DNA from: Marinibacterium sp050389775
GTDB taxonomy: Bacteria > Pseudomonadota > Alphaproteobacteria > Rhodobacterales > Rhodobacteraceae
Reading direction: 5' to 3'
Assembly: GCF_050389775.1 (NCBI RefSeq)
Contig: NZ_CP177146.1
Location: forward strand, 186,001 to 250,000
Length of the DNA stretch: 64,000 bases
Shown piece by piece: positions 26,954 to 35,723 of this stretch (the stretch's first letter is position 1; each line of letters begins with the position of its first letter). The notes beneath the pieces are model-generated. The model did no database searches and had not been told where the DNA came from. It was given only the letters and a program-made list of their open reading frames with translations. The position numbers and the translations under genes are program-made.

Positions 26954-27526
26954 GGGGCCTCGGTCGGGATGGGGGCCGCACCCGGGCCGGTGCGCCCGCC
27001 TTCCGCCGGCGCGGCGGGGCGGCTGGCCACGGGGGCCGCGGGCGGTATGGGTGACTCTGCGCGCATGAGGCCTTATCTCCGAGAAGCGCAACGATTCCAA
27101 GACGGCCCCACGCCGGGCGGGGATCGGGTTGGGCCGTGACACGTGCCTGTCATGCGGACGGTGCAGAAACGGGCGGACCGGCGCAGGGGACAGGTCGGCA
27201 AAGGGCAAGGTGGCCGGGGCGAGACGGTCAGGGACATGACGAAGCCGGGCATCACGGCACGGCGACAAGGCGACAAGGCGACAAGGCGACAAGGCGACAA
27301 GGCGACAAGGCGACAAGGCGCGAGATGGCGCTACGGTGCAAGGCGGCAGGGCAATAGATCACGCCGGGCAAAGCGGCACCGCAGGGCAACGGCGGACCAC
27401 TTCGGCGCGATGACGGGCGCGGGACCGACGCGATGCACCGGGCTGACCAACTGGACGAGAAGCGGACCCGACACAGGGACGGTAAACCGGGGCGAAACAC
27501 TGGGGCGGGACACAGACGGGCAGGCC
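26954..27526. other. divergent intergenic region of the GAK-type locus
   Basis: 573 bases between the PhoU-kinase gene (minus) and the CofD-like gene (plus). It must contain both promoters. The main visible structure is the 8-bp tandem repeat at 27261-27320. No palindrome or clear -10/-35 pair was found. Open frames crossing it are repeat-driven and not protein-like. Confidence 0.6.
27261..27320. repeat. 8-bp tandem repeat, GGCGACAA x 7.5
   Basis: Seven perfect head-to-tail copies of GGCGACAA (27261-27316) plus GGCG. The unit is not a multiple of three and no gene covers it. It sits about 210 bases before the CofD-like start and 308 bases before the PhoU-kinase start, so copy-number change could alter promoter spacing. 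Confidence 0.95.
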
Positions 27527-28714
27527 ATGGCCAGAATACGCATCGAACGAGAGATCACCCTGCCGGACTCGCTGCGCGTGGCCCGGGCGCTGAGCGCGCC
27601 GCATCTCGGCCCGCGCCTGCTGTTCTTTTCGGGCGGCAGCGCGCTGAACGGCATCTCGCGGGAGCTCAAGCGCTACACGTTCAATTCCACCCACCTGATC
27701 ACGCCCTTCGACAGTGGCGGGTCCTCGCAGATCCTGCGGGCGACCTTTGACATGCCGGCCGTGGGCGACCTGCGCAGCCGGCTGATGGCGCTGGCCGATG
27801 AAACCGTGCTGGGCCAGCCCGACATCTATGCCCTGTTCTCGCACCGCCTGCCCCGCGACGGCGGCCAGAAGGCGCTGGCCGGCCAGGTCCGGGCGATGAC
27901 CGATGGCAAGCATCCGCTGGTCAAGGCCATCGGCCGGCCGATGCGCAGCCTGATCCAGTCGTTCCTGCAACAGTTCACCGACCATGCCCCGGCGGATTTC
28001 GACTATCGCAATGCCAGCGTCGGCAACCTGATCATCGCCGGAGGCTACCTGGGCAACGACCGGGCGCTGGAACCGGTGCTGTTCCTGATGTCCAAGATGG
28101 TCGACGTGCGCGGCACCGTGCGCTCGGTCGTGGATGCCAACCTGCAGCTGGGGGTCGAGCTGGCCGACGGCCGGCGGGTCATCGGCCAGCGCCAGATCAC
28201 CGGCAAGGAGGTCGCCCCGCTGGCCACCCCCATCCGCCGGGCCTTTCTCAGCGACGGACAGCGCGAGCTGGCCCCGGGCGACATTCCCCTGCCCAAGCGC
28301 AGCCGGCGGCTGATCGGCCAGTCCGACGTGATCTGCTATTCGCCCGGCTCGCTCTATTCGTCGGTCGTGGCCAACCTGCTGCCCGCCGGGGTCGGACGGG
28401 CGGTGGCCGACCGGCCGGTGCCCAAGGTCTACCTGCCCAGCCTCGGCCCCGATCCCGAAGCGCGCGGCCATGACCTGGCCGACCAGGTCGCGGCGCTGCT
28501 GGCCCCGTTGCAGGCCGACCTGGGCGGCGACACCCCCCTGCCCGCCCACCGGCTGGTCAGCCACGTGCTTTGCGACAGCTCGACCGATCCGGCGCTCTGC
28601 GCGGCCGTGACCGCGCGCCACGGCATCCCCTGCCTGCGCCTGCCGCTGGCCGGCGACCGGCCCGACCGCTACGATCCCCGGCGGGTCTGCGAGGTGCTGG
28701 TTTCGCTGGACTGA
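27527..28714 (+). CDS. GAK-system CofD-like protein
   Basis: 395 residues from ATG 27527. The N-terminal FFSGGSALNGISREL and ITPFDSGGSSQILR match the CofD/YvcK fold (nucleotide-binding GG loop and DDGGSSG-type motif), and NASVGNLIIAGGYL matches its third conserved segment. CofD itself transfers lactyl phosphate to the F420 precursor, but no other F420 gene is present, and CofD-like members of GAK loci form a separate group. Frames upstream to 27143 cross the tandem repeat and are excluded. Probable first gene of the plus-strand half. Confidence 0.8.
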   Translation: MARIRIEREITLPDSLRVARALSAPHLGPRLLFFSGGSALNGISRELKRYTFNSTHLITPFDSGGSSQILRATFDMPAVGDLRSRLMALADETVLGQPDIYALFSHRLPRDGGQKALAGQVRAMTDGKHPLVKAIGRPMRSLIQSFLQQFTDHAPADFDYRNASVGNLIIAGGYLGNDRALEPVLFLMSKMVDVRGTVRSVVDANLQLGVELADGRRVIGQRQITGKEVAPLATPIRRAFLSDGQRELAPGDIPLPKRSRRLIGQSDVICYSPGSLYSSVVANLLPAGVGRAVADRPVPKVYLPSLGPDPEARGHDLADQVAALLAPLQADLGGDTPLPAHRLVSHVLCDSSTDPALCAAVTARHGIPCLRLPLAGDRPDRYDPRRVCEVLVSLD

Positions 28715-28925
28715 CATCCCGCCGGCGCGCCCCGGCGGCCACAGGCACCTGACCGGGCGGAAGCCCCTGCGCGCAAAGGTGGATTTCAAGGTGCCGCCAT
28801 GACAGGCTGCCGGTTCGAAGACCCCGCCAGGTACCGGCCGCAGACGGCCCGCCCGGCCGGGGACAGGAAGCAAAGCGACCCGACGGCGCCAAGATCTGCG
28901 GGACACGGACGGAGGACCTGACAAC

Positions 28926-30479
28926 ATGCGCATGCAATCGGGTGCGGCGAAACGGCTGTTCCTTCAGGGGGCCACCGCGCTGCCCGGGGCCGGAACCCGG
29001 CTGGGCGAGGCCCGGCTGCTGGCCGAGGACGAGGTGACCGGGCTGGAGGCCTGCGTGCTCGACACGTTCGACACCCAGGTCCGCCAGGCCGGGCGCTGCC
29101 TGATCGGGGCGGGCGGCGAGATCGTGCTTTTCGGGCCGGAACCGGCGGAACAGACGGCCCCCCTGCCCGGCTTTGTCGGCGACATGGCGCCCGGCCCGGT
29201 GACCGACCAATTGGCCGGCATCGTCGATCCGCTGCGCCGGTTGCTGGAGCAGGTGCCCGCCCGGGCCGATGGCGTGACCCTGCGCATGGTCGACGAGCTG
29301 GACAAGACCGTGGCTCGCTGCCGCCTGTGGCAGATCACGCCCCGGCAGGACGGCGAACCGGATGCCAAGCCCGGCCCGGCGATCACCATTGCCGAATTCC
29401 TGCCCCTGCGTGGCTATGACGACGAGATGGCCGCGCTGGAGGCGCTGATCACCTCGCTGGGCCGCCCATTGGCCGATGCCGGCGCCGCCCAGGCGGCGCT
29501 GCTCGGCCCAAGGGCCGATTATCGCAACAAACCGGTCATCCCGATGACCACGGACGCGGCCGCCTTCGACGTGGCCACGGCCTTTCTGTCGACCAACCTG
29601 GCCGTCGCCCGCCAGAACGAACCAGGCGTGATCGACGATCTCGACAGCGAATTCCTGCATGATTACCGCGTGGCCCTGCGCCGGGTGCGCTCGGTCCTGT
29701 CGCTGTTCAAGGGCGTCTACAGCCCGGCGCAGACCGACGCGCTCAAGGCCCGGTTCGGCGCGCTGATGGCCCGGACGGGGCGGCTGCGCGATCTCGATGT
29801 CTACATGCTGGAACGCGACCGCTATGCCGCTTTGGTGCCCGCGCCCTTCCGGCCGGGCATCCACAAGCTGTTCGACGCGCTGGCCAGCGACCGCAAGGGC
29901 GCCCATGACGCGCTGCGCCGCCAGTTCCGCAGCGCGGCCTATGACCGCGACATGACCGATCTGGCCGCGCTTCTGGCTGCGCCCAAGCGGCTGGACCGGG
30001 GGCCGGCCGCCGGCGAACCCGCCCGCGACTATGCCCGGGCGCTGATCTGGAAACGCTATCGCAAGGTCTGCCGGATCGCGGCAACCATCGACGATGCCAC
30101 GCCCGACGAACAGGTCCACGAGCTGCGCATCCAGGGCAAGAAACTGCGCTATCTGATCGAGTTCTTCACGCCGCTGTTCGATGCCCAGGAAACGGCAAAG
30201 GTCATGAAATCGCTGAAGAAGCTGCAGAACACCCTAGGCGCGTTCAACGATTATTCCGTGCAGCAGGCCGAGATGGTCGAGATGCTGGCCCGGCTCGATC
30301 CGCGCCGCACGCCCGACGTAGTGGACTGCGCGGCCAGCGTCGGCGCGCTGGTCACCCTGTTGCACCAGAAACAGCTGGAGGCCCGCGGCCGCGTGGTCGC
30401 CCGTTTCGCCGAATTCGACGCGCCCGAAACCCGCGACAGGGTGCGCGCGCTCTTCAAGCCGGGGAAGACCGACACATGA
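28926..30479 (+). CDS. CHAD-domain protein with a divergent CYTH-like N-terminus
   Basis: 517 residues. Residues ~230-510 are a CHAD domain (His-rich, helical: FLHDYRVALRRVRSVL, VHELRIQGKKLRYLIEF), a domain that binds polyphosphate and localises to polyphosphate granules. Residues ~1-200 resemble CYTH (CVLDTFDTQVRQAGRCLI), but the opening ExExK motif of active CYTH triphosphatases is not visible, so this half may be inactive. GAGGACCTGACAAC precedes the ATG. The stop overlaps the ParA start (ATGA). Confidence 0.85.
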   Translation: MRMQSGAAKRLFLQGATALPGAGTRLGEARLLAEDEVTGLEACVLDTFDTQVRQAGRCLIGAGGEIVLFGPEPAEQTAPLPGFVGDMAPGPVTDQLAGIVDPLRRLLEQVPARADGVTLRMVDELDKTVARCRLWQITPRQDGEPDAKPGPAITIAEFLPLRGYDDEMAALEALITSLGRPLADAGAAQAALLGPRADYRNKPVIPMTTDAAAFDVATAFLSTNLAVARQNEPGVIDDLDSEFLHDYRVALRRVRSVLSLFKGVYSPAQTDALKARFGALMARTGRLRDLDVYMLERDRYAALVPAPFRPGIHKLFDALASDRKGAHDALRRQFRSAAYDRDMTDLAALLAAPKRLDRGPAAGEPARDYARALIWKRYRKVCRIAATIDDATPDEQVHELRIQGKKLRYLIEFFTPLFDAQETAKVMKSLKKLQNTLGAFNDYSVQQAEMVEMLARLDPRRTPDVVDCAASVGALVTLLHQKQLEARGRVVARFAEFDAPETRDRVRALFKPGKTDT

Positions 30480-31219
30480 AGATCATATCGAGCTATTCCA
30501 ACAAGGGCGGCGTGGGCAAGACGGCCTGCGCGGTGAACCTGTCCTATGCGCTGGCCCAGTCGGGCCGGCGGGTGCTGTTGTGCGATCTCGATCCACAGGG
30601 CGCCTCGGGGTTCTATTTCCGGGTGAAACCGTCGAAGAAGCTGAAGGGCACGCGGTTCTTCACCCATGCGACGAAATTCACCGATGCCATCCGGGGCAGC
30701 GATTTCGACAATCTCGATATCCTGCCGGCCAACATGAATTTCCGCGATTTCGATGTCTACCTGTCGCGCATGAAACGCAGCCAGTCGCGGCTGGAAAAGG
30801 CCCTGCGCGGGGTGCGCGCGGATTACGATTACGTCGTGCTGGATTGCCCGCCCAACATCTCGACCCTGTCCGAGAACATCTTTCGCAGTTCGGATGCCAT
30901 CGTCGTGCCGGTGATCCCGACGACCCTTTCGGAACGCACCTTTGAACAGCTGATCGATTTCTTCCGCGACGAGGGGCTGGACCGCAAGAAGATCATGGCG
31001 TTCTTCTCGATGGCCCAGGGCACCAAGAAGCTGCATGGCGAGACGATGCGCCGGATGCGCCGGGACCATGCGAAACGGTTCCTCGACGTGACGGTGCCGG
31101 CCTCGACCGATGTCGAGAAGATGGGCATTCACCGGGCGCCCGTGGGCACCTTTGCGCCCAGCCATGACGCAGCCCGGGCCTATGAGACCCTGGGCCGCGA
31201 GATCACGCGCAAGCTTTAG
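30476..31219 (+). CDS. ParA/MinD-family partition ATPase, orphan
   Basis: 247 residues with deviant Walker A KGGVGKTA (about 10-17), LLCDLDPQG, and Walker B YVVLDCPPNIS. ParA ATPases form gradients on the nucleoid and position plasmids, carboxysomes or granules. There is no parB next to it and it is far from the repA gene at 49.9-51.1 kb. Its four-base overlap with the CHAD gene suggests it positions whatever that protein binds, possibly polyphosphate granules. That role is inference from context. Confidence 0.88.
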   Translation: MKIISSYSNKGGVGKTACAVNLSYALAQSGRRVLLCDLDPQGASGFYFRVKPSKKLKGTRFFTHATKFTDAIRGSDFDNLDILPANMNFRDFDVYLSRMKRSQSRLEKALRGVRADYDYVVLDCPPNISTLSENIFRSSDAIVVPVIPTTLSERTFEQLIDFFRDEGLDRKKIMAFFSMAQGTKKLHGETMRRMRRDHAKRFLDVTVPASTDVEKMGIHRAPVGTFAPSHDAARAYETLGREITRKL

Positions 31220-31227
31220 GCAGGGAT

Positions 31228-31248
31228 GCGGGGCCGGTGTGGCCCCGC
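31228..31248 (+). terminator. hairpin after the ParA gene
   Basis: Perfect 8-bp stem GCGGGGCC / GGCCCCGC with a five-base GGTGT loop, nine bases after the stop. No T-run follows, so termination may need Rho. Confidence 0.65.
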
Positions 31249-31269
31249 GCCTTGGGATCGGGCCTCGCC

Positions 31270-31396
31270 CGCATCGGGGTCAGGCCGCGGCCGGCCCGAT
31301 GTCAGGCCCAAAACACTGGCGGCTTCCCGTGTTCGGGCCGCCGCGGTGTGGGGCGCCCGTATCAGGCCCCCGATGTCAGGCACACGTATCAGGCCC
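31270..31396. repeat. scattered TCAGGCC direct repeats
   Basis: Five degenerate copies of a 12-15 base unit around TCAGGCC, several preceded by CGATG or CGTA, in the gap between the ParA gene and the MmgE/PrpD stop. Function unknown. Confidence 0.45.
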
Positions 31397-32828
31397 CGGC
31401 CTTGCCGTACAGCAGGCCGGCCAGCGCGCCGGCGTCGTCGCTGTCCAGCACGGACCACAGCCGGGCCAGCAGGGCCTGCTGTTCGCCGGCATCCAGCACG
31501 CCATCGCAGCACGAGCGGAACTTGTCCTCGACCTCGCCATCTGTCAGCGGGTTTTCCGGCCCGCCGCGATACCGCTCGTCGGCCCAGCCGGCGATCTCGC
31601 TGCCATCGGTCAGGGTGATCGTGATGCGCGAGCGCATCTTGTCAAAGCCCTGAGCCTCGATATCGGGGTCCAGCCGGGTCTCGATGCGCCGCTGCATGGC
31701 CTGCATCTCGGGGCTGGCGACAAAGGCATCGGCAAATTCGCGTTTGCCGGCCTTGCGGGCCAGGGCGATCATCGACAGCGCCGCGGGCAGCGAGAACTTG
31801 GCCTGCAGGTGGTTGGCCGCGATCGGGTAGCGGATCGGCTTGAGGATGTTGGTCCCGGCATGCACGGTCACCCGGTCGATGGCGTCGGGCGCGATATCGC
31901 CTTCGGTGACCAGCCGCAGCATCAGGTCGATGGTCGGATGGGTCAGCACACCACAGGGGTAGGGCTTGATCGACACGCCGGGCTCGACGATGGTCCAGGT
32001 CCGGCCGAACCCCTGGGCGATCTTGTCGGGGCTGGCCCCGCCGCCCTGCACGGCCATGAAGCCCCAGGGCCCGTCCAGCGCCGTCGGATCGGCGGTAAAG
32101 CCCCGGGCGGCGAGCAGCGCGGCGGTGACCCCGTTTTCCGAGGCCCGGCCCACATGCAGGGGCTTGGTCATCGTGCCGAAGTTGCAGCGGATGCCGGCGG
32201 CCAGGCTGGCGGCGATGCCGAAGCCCCAGCGCAGCTTGTCGCCTTTCAGCCCCAGCATCTTCGCGGCCGCCGCATAGGCGCCAAAGGTGCCGACGGTGCC
32301 GCTGGAATGCATGCCCTGCATGTAGTGGCGGGGCAGCATCCATTCTGAAATCTTGCACTCGACCTCGAAGCCGGTGAGGAAGGCCAGCATGAAATCGCGG
32401 CCCGACACCCGGCCCAGTTTCTGGGCCATGACCAGTGCTGCGGTCAGCGGCGGGATGGTCGGATGGGTGAGCAGGCCGTAGATATGGGCCGGGTCCACCG
32501 ACACCTGGCTGTCGTCCCAGTCATGGGCATGGCCGGCCGTGCCCAGCACCCGGGCGGCCATGGCCGCCGGCACGCGGTCGGGCCGGCCCAGCACCAGGGC
32601 ATCCCCCCGCCCGCCGGTCTCGGCCGCTTCATCGGCCAGGATATGCACCGAATGTTCCTCGGACCCGGCGGCATACAGCCCGAAGGCATCGACCAGGCAG
32701 CGCGTGCCGATGCGCAGCGCCTCGTCGGGCAGGTCGGCAAAGGTCACGGTTTCGACAAAAGACGCCGCCGCGTCGGTGATGGCGGTGTCCTGGGGCATTT
32801 CGGCAAAGGCGTTCTGGGCGACGCTCAT
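31389..32828 (-). CDS. MmgE/PrpD-family protein
   Basis: 479 residues, normal for the MmgE/PrpD family (2-methylcitrate dehydratase and cis-aconitate decarboxylase relatives). The family's HAHDWDDS segment (near 100) and GFEVECKI are visible, together with KPYPCGVLTHPTIDL. The substrate is probably a tricarboxylic or substituted succinic acid, in keeping with the transporter genes nearby. The start overlaps the AbrB-type transporter stop (ATGA), making a two-gene operon downstream of a GntR-type operator at 34071-34092. Confidence 0.85.
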   Translation of the reverse strand: MSVAQNAFAEMPQDTAITDAAASFVETVTFADLPDEALRIGTRCLVDAFGLYAAGSEEHSVHILADEAAETGGRGDALVLGRPDRVPAAMAARVLGTAGHAHDWDDSQVSVDPAHIYGLLTHPTIPPLTAALVMAQKLGRVSGRDFMLAFLTGFEVECKISEWMLPRHYMQGMHSSGTVGTFGAYAAAAKMLGLKGDKLRWGFGIAASLAAGIRCNFGTMTKPLHVGRASENGVTAALLAARGFTADPTALDGPWGFMAVQGGGASPDKIAQGFGRTWTIVEPGVSIKPYPCGVLTHPTIDLMLRLVTEGDIAPDAIDRVTVHAGTNILKPIRYPIAANHLQAKFSLPAALSMIALARKAGKREFADAFVASPEMQAMQRRIETRLDPDIEAQGFDKMRSRITITLTDGSEIAGWADERYRGGPENPLTDGEVEDKFRSCCDGVLDAGEQQALLARLWSVLDSDDAGALAGLLYGKAGA

Positions 32829-33925
32829 GATCGGGGTCCTTTCGGTCGGTCTGAGATGAGGAGGTGAAGCCGGGACCAGATCGCCCCGGCAAAGAGATTG
32901 ACGATGACGGCCCGCACGGCCTGAAAGGCCGCGACGATGGCAACGTCCTGGTGCAGGGCCTTGGCGGTCAGCACCATTTCGGCCATGCCGCCGATGGAAA
33001 AGGCCAGCACCAGGGCCGGCGGATCGAGGGCGGCGAACCGGCTGGCCAGAACGGCCAGCGCGGCCATGACGCCCATGATGACGGCCAGGATCGGCACGCC
33101 CGCGGCCAGGGCGCGGGGGATGGCGGCCAGCCGGTCGCGTTCGAACCGGGCCCCCAGCGACATGCCCACGACGATCTGGGCCACGGCGATCAGCGGCGGG
33201 GGCAGGACCTCGTCCGGGGTGACGACCAGGCCCGCGCCGGCCAGCACGCCGACCGACAGCACCGCGCCCAGCAGCCAGGCCGCGGGCAGCCGCACCCGGT
33301 GGCCAATCCAGCCGCCCAGGGTGCCCACGGCCAGGGCCACGGCCAGCGGCCCCGGGGCAATGATCGCGCTGGCGGCCTGGCCCCGGGTGTCATGGGGATA
33401 GAAGGCAAAGAGCACCAGCGGCAGCAGCCCGACCACCATGCCCACGCGGATCGTGTGCAGGGCGGCGATGGTCATGCGGTCGGCCCCGGCGCGGCCACCG
33501 ATATTGGCCATCTCGATCACCCCGCCCGGGGTCAGCGAAAAGAAGGCCGTGGCCGGCCCGACCCGGCCCAGCCGTGCCAGCACCGGCGCAAAGGCCGCCG
33601 CCATCAGCAGCCCGGCCAGAGCCGACAGGATCATCAGTGGCAGCCAGCCGACCATGCGCAGCACGACATCCGGGGTGATCGCCAGGCCGACGCCCGTGCC
33701 GATGGCCACATGGGCCGCGCGGATCAGCAGCCGGGGCAGGACAACGTGATGGGCCAGCATGACCCAGGCCCCGGTGACCAGCGCCGCGCCCATCAACCAG
33801 CCGAGCGGCAAGCCGGTCAGGTTCCACAGCCAGCCGCCGGCCGAGGCCGCTGCGGCAATGGCCGCAAGGCGCAGCGCCGCGGCTCCGGGCGCGGAAGAGG
33901 ATGCTAGGCCGGGCCGATCAGCCAT
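32825..33925 (-). CDS. AbrB-family membrane transporter
   Basis: 366 residues, about 10-11 membrane helices in two repeated halves, each with a conserved glycine-rich segment (FFSLTPGGVIEMANIGG and LVLAFSIGGMAEMVLTAKAL). This duplicated plan is that of the AbrB/AmoA-like permease family, usually of unknown carboxylate or amine specificity. The start ATG 33925 has a G-run about seven bases upstream. Coupled to the MmgE/PrpD enzyme gene, so it may import or export that enzyme's substrate. Confidence 0.8.
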   Translation of the reverse strand: MADRPGLASSSAPGAAALRLAAIAAAASAGGWLWNLTGLPLGWLMGAALVTGAWVMLAHHVVLPRLLIRAAHVAIGTGVGLAITPDVVLRMVGWLPLMILSALAGLLMAAAFAPVLARLGRVGPATAFFSLTPGGVIEMANIGGRAGADRMTIAALHTIRVGMVVGLLPLVLFAFYPHDTRGQAASAIIAPGPLAVALAVGTLGGWIGHRVRLPAAWLLGAVLSVGVLAGAGLVVTPDEVLPPPLIAVAQIVVGMSLGARFERDRLAAIPRALAAGVPILAVIMGVMAALAVLASRFAALDPPALVLAFSIGGMAEMVLTAKALHQDVAIVAAFQAVRAVIVNLFAGAIWSRLHLLISDRPKGPRS

Positions 33926-34015
33926 TGTGCGGCCCCCCTGCCCTGCCTGCCGGTCCCTGTTCCGTTCCCCTGCGCCCCATGTCGTTCCGTCCTCCTGCGC
34001 GGTCATTGCCGGCCA

Positions 34016-34047
34016 ATACCGGCTCGATACCGGCTCGATACCGGCTC
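34016..34047. repeat. 11-bp tandem repeat, ATACCGGCTCG x 3
   Basis: Three head-to-tail copies, the last ending C instead of G, in the upstream region of the AbrB-type gene. Confidence 0.85.
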
Positions 34048-34070
34048 CGTGATGCCTGCCCACCCTAAAT

Positions 34071-34109
34071 CTGTCAACTGTTGACAGTTTGTGGGCGCAT
34101 AGCTGCATT
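34071..34109. promoter_or_regulatory. GntR-type operator with divergent -35 elements
   Basis: CTGTCAA-CTG-TTGACAG inverted repeat (34071-34087) and a 17-base stretch AACTGTTGACAGTTTGT (34076-34092) identical to one before the gntR gene at 37868-37884. TTGACA occurs on both strands inside it. Plus strand: TTGACA 34081-34086, 17 bases, TGCATT. It lies between the AbrB-PrpD operon (minus) and the small DUF1127-type gene (plus). Confidence 0.65.
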
Positions 34110-34181
34110 GCAGAAACCACGGTTTTTTGCTGCAGCGCGGCATTCTATGTCTTGGGCAAGCGATCCACACAGGAGACACCG

Positions 34182-34373
34182 ATGAAAACCCTCGCCGCCC
34201 CCTATGTCATGCCCCACAACCCGGGCTTCCTGCGCAACCTGCTGTCGGCCTTCACCGCCGCGCTGGCCGCCCAGAAGGCCTATGGCGATCTGAACCGCCT
34301 GAGCGATGCCGAACTGTCCCGCATGGGCATGACCCGCGAAGACATCCCGGCCCGCGTCCAGGACATGCTCTGA
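34182..34373 (+). CDS. small DUF1127-like protein
   Basis: 63 residues. The C-terminal half, YGDLNRLSDAELSRMGMTREDI, matches the DUF1127 motif (arginine/leucine-rich, L.D.GL.R.di). These short proteins are often regulated and have been linked to RNA or phosphate metabolism in alphaproteobacteria. ATG 34182 follows AGGAGACACC. It is controlled by the same operator region as the divergent AbrB-PrpD operon. Function unknown. Confidence 0.75.
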   Translation: MKTLAAPYVMPHNPGFLRNLLSAFTAALAAQKAYGDLNRLSDAELSRMGMTREDIPARVQDML

Positions 34374-34383
34374 CCGACGCGCC

Positions 34384-35685
34384 TCAGGGCGCCTCGGCCT
34401 CCAGCCGGTCGATCAGCCCGCCGATGTCCAGCAGGTACATCTGGCGCGGCCCTTCATGGACGCTGTCGATGCAGACCGTCCGGTTGTCCCGGCTCCACCG
34501 CGGATGCAGATCGCAGCGGTTGTGCTTGCCCAGGTCCGGCGGCGTGTGGAAACGCCCCAGGTCATAGCGGATGTTCCGCTTCGTATCGTAGAGGAACAGC
34601 GTGCGGATATCGGTCTCGGCATCGGGATAGGTGTCCGACAGCATCCAGCGCGGATTGCGCCCATAGGTCATGTGGCCGTTTTCGGTCAGCAGACCCGGCC
34701 CCACCGGCTGAACCGCCCCGCTGCGGTCGTCATACAGCTGATAGTGGATCTGGCCTCCATGCGGGCCCCAGACGATGACCTCGTCGTCGGATTTCCACAG
34801 CGGATGGCTGATCTGCCATTCCGATTTCTCGTAATCGAACGTGCCATGGGCCGACGGGTCATACCCCGGGTCGAGCATCGGCAGCGGATGGTCGGCGTCT
34901 TCCAGCAGGCGCAGGTCGCTGCCGTCGCCGTTGATCGTGTAAAGCCGGTGCAGGTAGCAGAATTCGTCGTCGGGCCGTTCCGTCCAGCGGTGCAGGAACA
35001 GGAACCGGCTACCCGAGGGATTGACCTCCATGTGGGTCACCCAGTGAAAGGCCCGGTCCATCGACGGCACGTGCCGGTGATCAAAGAGCCGCTTGAGCGA
35101 ACAGATCAGCCGGCTTTCGCCGCTGGCAATGTCCATCCGCCAGATGCCGTCATCCTCGGGCGCCAGGTACAGCGCCGGTTCGGCCGTGGTGGCCGGGTAG
35201 CCGATGGTGCGATGGGTGCGGATGAACCGCGAATAGTTCAGCGTCAGGGCAAAGCGCCCGTCGGGGGCCATGACATAGATCGGCAGGGGCAGCTCGCGCC
35301 GGTCGCCTGAGGTCGTGTCGACCACGGTCGCGCGGAAATCCGGCTGGACATTGGCGGGGCCGGCCGGCCCGGTCGCCCGGCTGTTGAAGATCACCTGGTC
35401 CGTCAGCCCGACCCATTGCAGCTGGGACCCCATCTGCCAGTTCCAGGCCGTGGTCCGGCCCAGCCCGTGCCAGCGATCGCCGTCGGCCAGGTCGAAATAC
35501 CCGACCTCGGCCTCTTCGCGGCCGGTCAGGTCGCCGGTGAACAGCGGCGTGCGCTGGCCCAAGAGCCGGGCATCGCGCGCGTCGAAATTCGACTTGTTGT
35601 AATAGCCGAAGAAGCTGTGCCTTTCCCCGTCGCCCACCCGGCGCACGGGGATTTCGGCGGATACGTCGACGATCTTGCCCGACAT
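34384..35685 (-). CDS. beta-propeller protein resembling oligogalacturonate lyase/TolB
   Basis: 433 residues, no signal peptide. Repeating strand blocks with ...APDGRFALTLNYSRF..., MEVNPSGSRFLFLHRW and CDLHPRWSRDNRTVCIDS look like seven-bladed propellers of the oligogalacturonate lyase / WD40-like TolB type. The catalytic His/Gln/Mn set of oligogalacturonate lyase cannot be confirmed by eye (candidates HRHVPSMDRAFHWVTHME). Cytoplasmic role with the aminotransferase gene directly upstream (38 bases). Function not known. Confidence 0.65.
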   Translation of the reverse strand: MSGKIVDVSAEIPVRRVGDGERHSFFGYYNKSNFDARDARLLGQRTPLFTGDLTGREEAEVGYFDLADGDRWHGLGRTTAWNWQMGSQLQWVGLTDQVIFNSRATGPAGPANVQPDFRATVVDTTSGDRRELPLPIYVMAPDGRFALTLNYSRFIRTHRTIGYPATTAEPALYLAPEDDGIWRMDIASGESRLICSLKRLFDHRHVPSMDRAFHWVTHMEVNPSGSRFLFLHRWTERPDDEFCYLHRLYTINGDGSDLRLLEDADHPLPMLDPGYDPSAHGTFDYEKSEWQISHPLWKSDDEVIVWGPHGGQIHYQLYDDRSGAVQPVGPGLLTENGHMTYGRNPRWMLSDTYPDAETDIRTLFLYDTKRNIRYDLGRFHTPPDLGKHNRCDLHPRWSRDNRTVCIDSVHEGPRQMYLLDIGGLIDRLEAEAP

Positions 35686-35723
35686 GCCTGTCTCCTCGTT
35701 TCTTGTCTCGTCTGGCGCGCCGG

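Noticed and set aside
26954..27316. N-terminal extension of the PhoU-kinase protein through the tandem repeat
   Set aside because: The repeat only yields a recurring SPCRLVAL reading; the ATG at 26953 has a ribosome binding site and family-like start.
27261..27320. CRISPR-like array
   Set aside because: Units are contiguous without spacers and only 8 bases long.
27527..28714. Coenzyme F420 biosynthesis CofD
   Set aside because: No other F420 gene is present, and the sequence and neighbours fit the GAK CofD-like group.
30476..31219. Second plasmid partition system
   Set aside because: There is no parB or parS-like site beside this ParA, and it is translationally coupled to a CHAD gene.
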